A stretch of 64,000 bases of DNA, from assembly GCA_963769605.1 (NCBI GenBank), contig CAVYML010000009.1:930001-994000 (forward strand), read 5' to 3'. Source of the DNA: Fen-1254 sp963769605. Its GTDB lineage: Bacteria; Bacteroidota; Ignavibacteria; UBA10030. A model generated the notes under the pieces. It saw only the letters and a list, made by a program, of their open reading frames with translations, did no database searches and was not told where the DNA came from. Of the stretch, positions 1-8,247 are shown in pieces (the first letter of the stretch is position 1; every line of letters begins with the position of its first letter). Made by a program: the position numbers and the translations under genes.

Positions 1-73
1 GTTTCCTTTTTCTGAAAATGTTTTTCTCAACATGAGTATTCCCAGTTTCAGCAATTACAATTGATACAACATT

Positions 74-2113
74 TTAACGAACCGGAACGAGTCGTACGGC
101 ACAGCCGCCGCCCTGTGCCAGTTTCAAATTCAAAACCGTCTGAGCATTCACCCGGCGTTTATCGACAATGGAGTTTTTCGGTTCCACATCTGCGTTTGGT
201 CCGTCGGCGTAAATTTCCGCATCATAAGTCCCGCTTCCGAGAAAGTTCAGCGGCACATTGAGCTCGCGTGCATCCCAATTTGTGATGCTGCCGATGAACC
301 ACTCGCTCCCTTTGCGCCGCGCGATGGTGATATACTCCGGCGGAACGCCGTTGAGAACACGGGCCTCATCCCAGCTTGCCGGAACTGCTTTGAGAAACTC
401 GAGTTCCTTCTGCCCGTCATACGTTGCAGGGGAATCCGAGATTATCTGCAATTCGCTTTCGAATATTACAAAAAGTGCCGTTTGATGAGCGCGCGTGCCC
501 ATGACCATAAGAGCCGTATTGCGCGGCACAAAGTTCTCCGGAGTTACGTTGTCAAACCCGCCGGGAGTATAATCCATCGGTCCTGCCAGCATGCGTGTGA
601 AGGCGAGCATTACGTTGTGCAGGGGAGTTATCCGAGCGCTCCATCTGTTGTATTCCGCACCCATGACCCCTTCCCGCGTTAAAACATTTGGAAAAGTGCG
701 CCGCATTCCATCGGGTTTGAATGCACCATGGAAGTCGATCATAAGATGGTGCTCAGCCGCTTTCTTCGCAGTCATCCGGTACCAATTGACCATCCATTGG
801 TCGGAGCGGTCTAAGAAATCAATTTTCACGCCTGCGATGCCCCATTTTTCGAATAGTGAAAAGGCCACATCCATCTGGTCGTTCACGTCCCGGAAATGAG
901 CCCAGAGCCAGATGCGGACATTCTTCGACTTCGCATACTCGACCAGCATAGGAATGTCTATAGCAGGGACAGACTTGGTAAGATCCATTGGACCGCGGAA
1001 GGAATATCCGATCAGACCCGCCGGTGCGGGTTTGATCACTGAAGACCAGCCGCCGTCAATTAACATGTACTCAAATTTGTTCTGCGCGCAGAAATCGATA
1101 CAATATTTAACGGTTTCATTGTTCTTGCCGTTATTCTCGCCTGGATTCTTCACGCCTTTTTGCTGGCTGCCGTTCCACCAGTCCCATGAGGTTTTGCCGG
1201 GCTTGATCCAGGATGTTTCTCCGATGGCATTAGGTGGATTTAAATTGACAACCATATTCGATTCCACCAGCCGCCCGGGCTGATCCGCAATCATTAAGAC
1301 CCGCCATGCCGAATTCACGGGAGCTTGCGCAATAACGGATACCTTCGAAGCATCTATTTTAGGATCGAATGAAGGCGCAACATCCGCACTTGTATTTATA
1401 TCATCAACACGAGGCGCCAGCCGTGCTGTCAATGTCCGATTTCCTGTAGACGTCACATATAGGTTGGAATAATTTTCGATGTCGGCTTCCGTTAAACCGA
1501 CCCACGCGATTCCGGGCACATTCACGAGAAGCGGAAGATTGACCAGATACTCCGGATGCAGACCGCTGATGGTCAGTTCGTGATAATCATCCTCATTGCT
1601 GGTTTGAAAGCCGCGTGAGATGAGAGAAAAAGTGTTTGCATCCTTAGAGAAGCAGAACTGTGTGGACTCGTTCAGGATGCGCAGTTCCTTTACAGCAGCT
1701 TGATCGGGAACAATATAGCGGAAGGCTGCGCCATCATCGTAAGCGCGGGCTTCTATGTCAAGACTTCGGGTATTCGGCGCCGTTTCAACAGTCTTTACTG
1801 TCACGGCATTAAAGTGATTGCGTATAGGATTTGCCTTGCCCTGCACCGACGTCCATGTCTCGTCCTGACTGTAAGCCTTCGACGACTCTATCCGAACCGA
1901 CGAACCGAGTGCTGGAGAACTTTCCAGTATAAGCCCGAGGTTCGACCACTCGATGAGAGGCCGGCCATGAAAAGTCACGCGGTATGATAGTTGACCGCCT
2001 TCCATCTGCTTGGATGAATCCCGCAAGATCGCAATAGAAATCTCGATTGACGCGTCCGGCGATTTGAGCAATATCAGATTAGTCGGATTAGTTTGTCCTG
2101 CGGCTGTGTGCAC
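74..2113 (-). CDS. GH97 family glycoside hydrolase (retaining type, alpha-galactosidase-like)
   Basis: Predicted exported alpha-glycosidase of family GH97. Family layout is visible: an N-terminal beta-sandwich, then a TIM barrel with WDWWNG, the strand motif GVKIDFLDRSDQ and TREGVMGAEYNRW, and a C-terminal beta domain. The Asp in KIDFLD and the Glu in TREGVMGAEY match the retaining subgroup (nucleophile Asp); this is family knowledge, not tested here. The first GTG in frame is at 2113, but the frame stays open upstream and encodes a good signal peptide (KILVFLLAVVHTAAGQ). A strong GAGGAGG lies at 2169-2175, seven bases before an ATC codon at 2159-2161, so the real start is probably that non-standard codon. 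Last gene of the locus and paralogue of the GH97 gene at 2967-5000. Confidence 0.9.
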   Translation of the reverse strand: MHTAAGQTNPTNLILLKSPDASIEISIAILRDSSKQMEGGQLSYRVTFHGRPLIEWSNLGLILESSPALGSSVRIESSKAYSQDETWTSVQGKANPIRNHFNAVTVKTVETAPNTRSLDIEARAYDDGAAFRYIVPDQAAVKELRILNESTQFCFSKDANTFSLISRGFQTSNEDDYHELTISGLHPEYLVNLPLLVNVPGIAWVGLTEADIENYSNLYVTSTGNRTLTARLAPRVDDINTSADVAPSFDPKIDASKVSVIAQAPVNSAWRVLMIADQPGRLVESNMVVNLNPPNAIGETSWIKPGKTSWDWWNGSQQKGVKNPGENNGKNNETVKYCIDFCAQNKFEYMLIDGGWSSVIKPAPAGLIGYSFRGPMDLTKSVPAIDIPMLVEYAKSKNVRIWLWAHFRDVNDQMDVAFSLFEKWGIAGVKIDFLDRSDQWMVNWYRMTAKKAAEHHLMIDFHGAFKPDGMRRTFPNVLTREGVMGAEYNRWSARITPLHNVMLAFTRMLAGPMDYTPGGFDNVTPENFVPRNTALMVMGTRAHQTALFVIFESELQIISDSPATYDGQKELEFLKAVPASWDEARVLNGVPPEYITIARRKGSEWFIGSITNWDARELNVPLNFLGSGTYDAEIYADGPNADVEPKNSIVDKRRVNAQTVLNLKLAQGGGCAVRLVPVR

Positions 2114-2208
2114 GACCGCCAGAAGGAATACAAGAATCTTTATAATTCTAAATTTGCTGATTGTGATTCCTCCTCGCTCTCTGCTCTCTGCGCTCCGCTC
2201 TTCGCTCT

Positions 2209-2832
2209 TTATGGCTTCGGATATCCGACCGAATGCGCCAATAGAATCCTCTGATCCGGTTTCAGTTTAAGTTTAGAGATTAAAACATCGCGATTGACCG
2301 ATCCTCTCGCGCCCGTAACCAGACCTTCCGAGGTACAATATAAATATGTATTTTGAGATATATAACCGCAGTCGATGTTTGCCGTTCTTAACTTTCCTTC
2401 TTCTGAATTTTCACCTCTTTTTGTTAAATCGGCTATAAAGATCAACTGAACCGGCGCATCGGCAAACCGCTGGTCGGATGCCTGACTGCGGAGATCTTCC
2501 GGTGTGACTTGAATGAGCTTATGATTCTGAGCGTCATATATATAAGCGCCGTTTTTTAGAAGCACATAAATATCGATTTCCTGTTTGTTACTTGCAGACG
2601 GCGCTGTCCTTTTACCGTCCGGGCGGCTGACTCCGAATGATGCCCAGAGCAAATTCGACAACTGCTCCATTGAAATCTCTTTTGTATCAAAAGCGCGGAC
2701 AGTGACTCTTTTCGCCAAAGCTTCCATCAAGGGCATTCCTCCGGTTTTTTGCGGGGCCGGAAGTTCAAGATTTTGACTAAAAAGGCAGTGAGAAGCAAAC
2801 AGGACGATGCATAGAATAAATACTTTTTTCAT
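2209..2832 (-). CDS. Exported SagB/ThcOx-type nitroreductase family protein
   Basis: 207-residue FMN-dependent nitroreductase-fold protein. An N-terminal signal peptide (KKVFILCIVLFASHCLFSQ) precedes the SagB-like signature: LSNLLWASFGVSR near residue 60, then GKRTAPSASNKQEIDIYVLL, and a C-terminal LAHSVGYPKP ending. The substrate cannot be told from sequence. Exported members of this family are common in Bacteroidota genomes and no function is established for this one. It lies between two GH97 genes in the same orientation. Its stop (2209) is about 50 bases from the probable start of the downstream GH97 gene, suggesting co-transcription. Confidence 0.8.
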   Translation of the reverse strand: MKKVFILCIVLFASHCLFSQNLELPAPQKTGGMPLMEALAKRVTVRAFDTKEISMEQLSNLLWASFGVSRPDGKRTAPSASNKQEIDIYVLLKNGAYIYDAQNHKLIQVTPEDLRSQASDQRFADAPVQLIFIADLTKRGENSEEGKLRTANIDCGYISQNTYLYCTSEGLVTGARGSVNRDVLISKLKLKPDQRILLAHSVGYPKP

Positions 2833-2966
2833 TTCTACTCCAGACTGCGGCGAATATTTTTATTCCCGATGAGGAACATGACAAACAGGAATGTTTGTCA
2901 TACCGTAATTTATTCTTTTGGGACAACCTCAAAGATTTATATTTTCTGAATAGAATTTCCTAAAGC

Positions 2967-5000
2967 TTATTTTACTTTTTCTATTCTGGCAGCCCATCCG
3001 CCGCCGGGCGCAAGCTGAATATTTAACTTGTCTCCCGATGAAATGTTGATCACTTCCTTTTTGTAATCCGTGCCGTCGCGGTCTGCATTGACGCCGTCTT
3101 TAAAAATCGTTGCTTGATATGTTCCTGCTCCAAGAAACGAAAAATCAAGCGTAAGATTTCGTGCATCCCAATCGGTCATGGCTCCCACATACCATGTATC
3201 TCCCTTTTTACGCGCAACCGCTGCGTATTCTCCTACTTTTCCATCTAACGGAACGGTTTCGTCAAATGTCGTCGGAACTTTGACGATAAAGTCCGTGCAC
3301 TCCTGCTCTTTCATATATGCGGTCGGATTATCCGCCAGCATTTGAAGCGGAGCCTCAAACATAACATACATGGCCAATTGACTGCAGCGAGTTCCTTTGC
3401 TCATGGGATTATCGTTTATCGCTCTGAAATTCCTTTGATTTGAATTTCTCATCGCACCCGGAGTATAATCCATCGGACCGGCCATCATGCGTATATACGG
3501 AATGCTCACGATGTAACGCGGCTGATCTTCGTCTGCCCATTTATAATTTTCCAATCCTTTCACACCTTCATAGCCCACGACATTCGGATACGTCCGCTGC
3601 AAACCGGTGGGCTTAAATGCTCCATGGTAATCGACAAGCAAACGATACTCGGATGCTTTCTTTGCAATTTTATAAAGTGAGGCTACTGCTACCTGATCGT
3701 CACGGTCTATAAAATCGATTTTAAATCCTTTCACGCCCATTTTAGCATACAGGGGAAAAACCGTATCCATCTGCTGTGTAACGGCATACCATGAGGCCCA
3801 GATAATCACGCCTATGTCTTTTTGACGGCCATAATCTATGATTTCCTGAAGATTAATTTCGGGGATTATTTTGGTAAGGTCCAACATTGGCGACCAACCG
3901 CCGTCGATAATGATGAACTTAATTTTATTGGCAGCGGCAAAATCGATATAATATTTATAGGTCGGCGTGTTCATGCCGGCCTTAAAATCGACGTGAGAAA
4001 TATTCCGGTCGTTCCACCAATCCCATGCAACCTGACCCGGAGCTATCCACGATACATCGGCTATTCTCGGCGGCGAGGCCAGCTTTTGCACGATGTCGTT
4101 ATTGAGCAATTCCTTGTCGCTTTGACTGATAGCAATTGCACGCCATGGAAAATTCCGCGTGCCGCTGGTCTTAGCAATGTAGTCCGCTCTTTTCGTCGGA
4201 ACATAGTTAATGCCGCCATATCCGCCTAACTCAGCTTCCAGCGGATACGGCGCATACACACCCATAAATCCTTTGCCTGTCTGATTGATATTGAGATACA
4301 TACCCGGATAATCTTCCAGATCTGCTTCCAGAATGACGACCTTTTTATTATTGCCGACATCGACCAGCGCCGGAAGGAACGCCAATGAATCTTTTAAAAA
4401 CTGGGAAATATTGATTTCTCGGTAGAGAGCTTCAAAAGAAGAATTGAATATTTTCCCTCCTCTATAATCCCACATATATGGAAGAAAGGCTTTATCGTCG
4501 TCTGTGAAATTGAAGGTGGCTTCTTCATTCTTTACGATGATCTCTCCGTCTTTCTTTGTGAAAAAACGGTACGCCACCGCGTCATTATACACCCTGAAGA
4601 TGAGGCCATAACCGCCTTTGCAATTGATTGTCAACTGATTGCAATTATCGGGAATGACTGCTTTTATATAATTTATGGCATCGAACTTAGTATTTATATT
4701 TTCCTTGCTGGTGGATTTGATTATTGCATTATCACCGAGCACTTCGCCTCCTTCCAAAATCATAGAAATTGCGGAAGGTGCAATTATCTGCTGCCCATTG
4801 AGCTGTACAGACCATTCGAGTTTTGCTCCCGCTTCAACCTTTAATATCACAGCGCCGTCCGGCGACTTCACCTCGAAGTCTTTATTCTTTGCGGCAAGTA
4901 TTGATGAGCCCAAAAGAAATACAACAATGAGTCCGGCCAGAATATTTTTCGATATTTTGAGAATGAGCGCTGTATTATATAATTTTTTTGAAGTTTTCAT
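2967..5000 (-). CDS. GH97 family glycoside hydrolase (second paralogue)
   Basis: 677-residue GH97 enzyme with an uncleaved or cleaved N-terminal signal segment (NILAGLIVVFLLGSSILAA). It has the same motif order as the 74-2113 paralogue: WDWWNDRN, GVKGFKIDFIDRDDQ, YEGVKGLENYKW, MAGPMDYTPGA and a C-terminal GAGTYQATIFKDG repeat. The Asp in KIDFIDRDD is the expected nucleophile of the retaining subgroup. ATG at 5000 gives the full signal peptide. Both paralogues keep the active-site motifs, so they may differ in specificity rather than one being decayed. The roughly 130-bp gap to the nitroreductase gene holds nothing recognisable. Confidence 0.92.
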   Translation of the reverse strand: MKTSKKLYNTALILKISKNILAGLIVVFLLGSSILAAKNKDFEVKSPDGAVILKVEAGAKLEWSVQLNGQQIIAPSAISMILEGGEVLGDNAIIKSTSKENINTKFDAINYIKAVIPDNCNQLTINCKGGYGLIFRVYNDAVAYRFFTKKDGEIIVKNEEATFNFTDDDKAFLPYMWDYRGGKIFNSSFEALYREINISQFLKDSLAFLPALVDVGNNKKVVILEADLEDYPGMYLNINQTGKGFMGVYAPYPLEAELGGYGGINYVPTKRADYIAKTSGTRNFPWRAIAISQSDKELLNNDIVQKLASPPRIADVSWIAPGQVAWDWWNDRNISHVDFKAGMNTPTYKYYIDFAAANKIKFIIIDGGWSPMLDLTKIIPEINLQEIIDYGRQKDIGVIIWASWYAVTQQMDTVFPLYAKMGVKGFKIDFIDRDDQVAVASLYKIAKKASEYRLLVDYHGAFKPTGLQRTYPNVVGYEGVKGLENYKWADEDQPRYIVSIPYIRMMAGPMDYTPGAMRNSNQRNFRAINDNPMSKGTRCSQLAMYVMFEAPLQMLADNPTAYMKEQECTDFIVKVPTTFDETVPLDGKVGEYAAVARKKGDTWYVGAMTDWDARNLTLDFSFLGAGTYQATIFKDGVNADRDGTDYKKEVINISSGDKLNIQLAPGGGWAARIEKVK

Positions 5001-5075
5001 ATTACCATACCCTTAATCTTTATTTATACATTGGTCCGCTTTTAATTTAAATAAAACAAAAATTCCGCACTGCTC

Positions 5076-6392
5076 TTACTGAATTTTAACAAGTTCAACG
5101 CCTTTGCCGTTCGGACTGAGGTTCCGGCTGTACTGCTTTTTTTCTGAATTATTCCAATGTTCATGGACACCGAGACTTGAAAGTCTCACTCCATCGGGTT
5201 TGTACACTGTTCCGGAAGGAGGATCATTGGCTAATGCGGCTTCGTGCATATAGGTATCAGTCGGCGCTCCGCTGCCTCTGGCTAATCTCTCGCCAAATTC
5301 AGATCGTAAAAAGTCGTAACCGACTCCATCAATCGCTACGGGATCCTGAGACATAAAAATACTCGACAGCCACTGGCCTTTGAATAAATTATTCCATGCC
5401 GCAAACTCTTTATTTACGACATCATTGACATCACGGATGCCGTACAAGCCGTCCATAATATAAAGAATTGTTTTGCCGCCGAGATACTTCGAGCCGATAA
5501 GGTCGACAAAAGGATGATAAATTCCCGGATTGTACCATGGATGATCCTGTGCATTGATGGAACCGTAATGATTTTTCGCGGTCAGACTGACTCCCATGGA
5601 GATATGCCCTTTGACTAAGGACATGTTAATTAAATAGTCGGCTTCAAATACTTTTTGGGGAATGGAAGTGCCGCATTTGGTTTCACCGGAATAATGAAGA
5701 GTATTTTCACGCCAGACGACCGGCAGCCGGCCGTTCTCATTGTTTCCCTTGGAATCCATCCACAATACTCCGGGAAATTCCTGATGGCACGGCTTGTAAA
5801 TGCGGTCGGGAATAACCCGGATTGCTTCATAAAACATGATTTTATTCTGCGGGACCCCGGCATGATTGACCAATTGCCGTATCAGCGCAAGAACAGTTTG
5901 TTTGGAAGCGTCGATCTGATTATCAACATCAGAATATCCTTCGTATGCATTATTACAATTTATTTTTACAGCAATCATTTCTCCGGATTGATAGCCTTTT
6001 GCGCCTTTGTCGTGGTTCGAATTATAATATAAAAATATTTTCTTCCAGGCATCATCGTCATTGGAAGCGCCGCTGAGGCTGCAAATGCTTTTTGACATCA
6101 TGACATCCACAACTTCCTGTTTTGTCGAATTGTCATCCCACCAGTGTCCCGTTACGCCGTCATAAGGTGTAGCCGAAGTATCGCGGCACCAGACCACCCT
6201 GCCGGGAAAAATCCCTTTTCCTACGCCGATCGGGCTGTTTGCAGAATCTTTCGGCACCCATACCTTAGGCGCGGGTTTAGACGAGTCGGCAGCACCGTCA
6301 TCGGCTCTGAGCCCGTGATTGACAAACAGCACGGCGCTCAAGAGAACCGTAAGGACTGTGGATTTGCAAAATATAATTATTGAATTCTTCAT
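5076..6392 (-). CDS. Exported DUF362 domain protein
   Basis: About 438 residues from the ATG at 6392, which follows AGGAAAATCAG and begins a signal peptide (KNSIIIFCKSTVLTVLLSAV); the open frame extends to 6458 but that part looks untranslated. The DUF362 region includes GIFPGRVVW, LALIRQLVNHAGVP, NMSLVKGHISMGVSLTAKNH, TILYIMDGLYGI and DPVAIDGVGYDFL, and ends SLGVHEHWNN. No ferredoxin-type Cys clusters are visible. DUF362 has no established biochemical role in sugar loci. The protein at 18137-19855 is a clear paralogue with the same motifs. It follows the GH28 gene in transcription order. Confidence 0.85.
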   Translation of the reverse strand: MKNSIIIFCKSTVLTVLLSAVLFVNHGLRADDGAADSSKPAPKVWVPKDSANSPIGVGKGIFPGRVVWCRDTSATPYDGVTGHWWDDNSTKQEVVDVMMSKSICSLSGASNDDDAWKKIFLYYNSNHDKGAKGYQSGEMIAVKINCNNAYEGYSDVDNQIDASKQTVLALIRQLVNHAGVPQNKIMFYEAIRVIPDRIYKPCHQEFPGVLWMDSKGNNENGRLPVVWRENTLHYSGETKCGTSIPQKVFEADYLINMSLVKGHISMGVSLTAKNHYGSINAQDHPWYNPGIYHPFVDLIGSKYLGGKTILYIMDGLYGIRDVNDVVNKEFAAWNNLFKGQWLSSIFMSQDPVAIDGVGYDFLRSEFGERLARGSGAPTDTYMHEAALANDPPSGTVYKPDGVRLSSLGVHEHWNNSEKKQYSRNLSPNGKGVELVKIQ

Positions 6393-6553
6393 CTGATTTT
6401 CCTGCTTGTTATTAAATCTTTTAATTTCTTCGGCAAATAATGAGCTGCACACTATCATGTACCATTTGATAATTCGTTAAATTGCGATACCGTTTTTGTA
6501 TGACATCACCGATGGCGCCGATAATATTTTCATAAAGACGGAATGAAAGTCCG

Positions 6554-8095
6554 CTATTTCAGTTCTTTCTCTTTTACTTTTTCAATTTTCTGATCTTCAA
6601 TACCATTGCTCTGGATGATGCTGAAGTTCGCGACATTTTTCAGAACAACGGCATTTGAGCTTTCAGTCCGCTGAACCGTGACATTGCGCATATCGATACC
6701 GTCGACGTCATCGAATAAATAACCCGGACGCGCATCCGGTTCTAAAGTATTGAATTCAACATCGCTGATTTTAATATCTTTTGCATGACGAACGAACAAA
6801 CCATACGCCGGAGCTGTGCCGAACATTCCGGGTTCGGGATAATGATCTGCATTTTCAGGGACTTCCTTTTCCGCCTGCTCTTTCGTTCCTCCTCCTTTAT
6901 AATATATCCGGATATTGCTCAAATGGATATCTTCAATTGGATTGCCCGGCAGGCCTGCGATCGTGCATGAATACGCCGGATCTGCATTATCGATGAGAAT
7001 GCCGCTTAATTTGATCCGCCGCAGCTTCCCGATAGGAACTCCCTGCGGTCCGCGCATTCTTGCACCCAGACGCAGGAAAATCGGATCGTTCACGATGTCC
7101 CGCATCGTGATGTTGGTAATGGTTACATCCTCCAGAATTCCACCGTCGACCGTTTCCAGCGCTATTCCTCTGCAATAATCAAACACGCAATTCGAGATTG
7201 TAATATTTTTAAAACCGCCGTTCGATTCCGTGCCGAATTTAATCCGTCCGGTCGGATGATTGCCGTATTCGGGATTTTTTGAACGCTGAAACGTTCCGTC
7301 CAGCAGCGTTCCTTCGTCATAACCGCTGACCTGGCAATTTGTGACCGTAACATTTTCCGTCGCCCGTGCATATCCCAATGCGAATGTACTTTTCAAACAA
7401 ATTCCGTCGTCATAAGGCGAGTTGACGGACAAATTAGAAACACGTACGTTCCGGCAGCAATCGATATCGATGCCGTCTCTATTGGTGTCTATTTTAAGAT
7501 TATCAACTGTAAAATTATCAACACCCGTGGCCAGAATAGCAAACCAGCCTCCATGAATAATTGTAACATCCCGCAGAATAACATTGCGGCAGCGGTACAG
7601 ACTAATTGCCTTGTTCGCATCCTGCTTGGAACCCGGGACCCAGTCCTTATAAAGATTTTTACCGTTTATCCAGCCGGCACCGATGATAGAAACATTTTGA
7701 ATGTCGCAGCCCCAGATAAGACTATTTTTCCAGTGACTATGACCTAAATCCTGATATTGAGTGCTGATGCTTTCTTCCTCTGCATCGTAGCCATTTTCGG
7801 CGTTCACCGGAGCAGCGACGATCGTAGAACCCTGTTCAAGATACAAAGTGATATTGCTTTTCAAGCGGATGGACCCGCTCAAATAATTTCCTGCGGGCAG
7901 GTAAACGGTGCCGCCTCCGGCTTCTGATGCAGCATCGATAGCTGCATTGACGGCTTTGCTGTCGAGGCTTTTCCCATCGCCGATCGCTCCATAATTTTTT
8001 ACATTATAAAAGGGTCCGGTTTCATTCGCAATACAAGTCGCTGAGACTATCAGCAATGCAGAGAAAAAGAGAATTAGGCGAATTAATTTTTTCAT
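6554..8095 (-). CDS. GH28 polygalacturonase / rhamnogalacturonase-like enzyme
   Basis: 513-residue secreted right-handed beta-helix enzyme. The signal peptide (LIRLILFFSALLIVSATCIA) is followed by the pectate-lyase-superfamily entry FYNVKNYGAIGDGKSLDS. The GH28 acid residues are present in NRDGIDID and SPYDDGICLKS. The later active-site segment reads NHPTGRIKFGTESNGGF, so the RIK motif is intact but the usual GHG is replaced. That pattern is frequent in the bacterial rhamnogalacturonase-like branch (family knowledge). It should hydrolyse galacturonic acid linkages in pectin in the periplasm. A hairpin terminator precedes it at 8180-8208, so it may have its own promoter. Confidence 0.9.
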   Translation of the reverse strand: MKKLIRLILFFSALLIVSATCIANETGPFYNVKNYGAIGDGKSLDSKAVNAAIDAASEAGGGTVYLPAGNYLSGSIRLKSNITLYLEQGSTIVAAPVNAENGYDAEEESISTQYQDLGHSHWKNSLIWGCDIQNVSIIGAGWINGKNLYKDWVPGSKQDANKAISLYRCRNVILRDVTIIHGGWFAILATGVDNFTVDNLKIDTNRDGIDIDCCRNVRVSNLSVNSPYDDGICLKSTFALGYARATENVTVTNCQVSGYDEGTLLDGTFQRSKNPEYGNHPTGRIKFGTESNGGFKNITISNCVFDYCRGIALETVDGGILEDVTITNITMRDIVNDPIFLRLGARMRGPQGVPIGKLRRIKLSGILIDNADPAYSCTIAGLPGNPIEDIHLSNIRIYYKGGGTKEQAEKEVPENADHYPEPGMFGTAPAYGLFVRHAKDIKISDVEFNTLEPDARPGYLFDDVDGIDMRNVTVQRTESSNAVVLKNVANFSIIQSNGIEDQKIEKVKEKELK

Positions 8096-8179
8096 TTTTC
8101 ACTTTTCCTGTGACATTTATATTTAAAAGGCCATCGTTCATTTTACGCTTCATGAACCGGCAGTATTTATTAAACCGAA

Positions 8180-8208
8180 GATAAAGCAGTTCATTAAGCT
8201 GCTTTATC
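8180..8208 (-). terminator. Stem-loop after the GH2 beta-galactosidase gene
   Basis: A perfect 10-bp stem, GATAAAGCAG / CTGCTTTATC, with a 9-base loop lies about 40 bases after the stop of the GH2 gene at 8248. Downstream on the minus strand there is only a weak T-rich tract, so termination may be partial. It separates the GH2 gene from GH28. Confidence 0.5.
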
Positions 8209-8247
8209 TTGCAGTAAAATTTTTGGCTCCTGATACTGAAAAGAGTA

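Noticed and set aside
1..73. Short sequence after the GH97 stop
   Set aside because: No hairpin or coding potential is visible; nothing can be said.
8180..8208. Hairpin considered as a riboswitch or operator for GH28
   Set aside because: It is a simple perfect stem just after the GH2 stop, which fits a terminator better.
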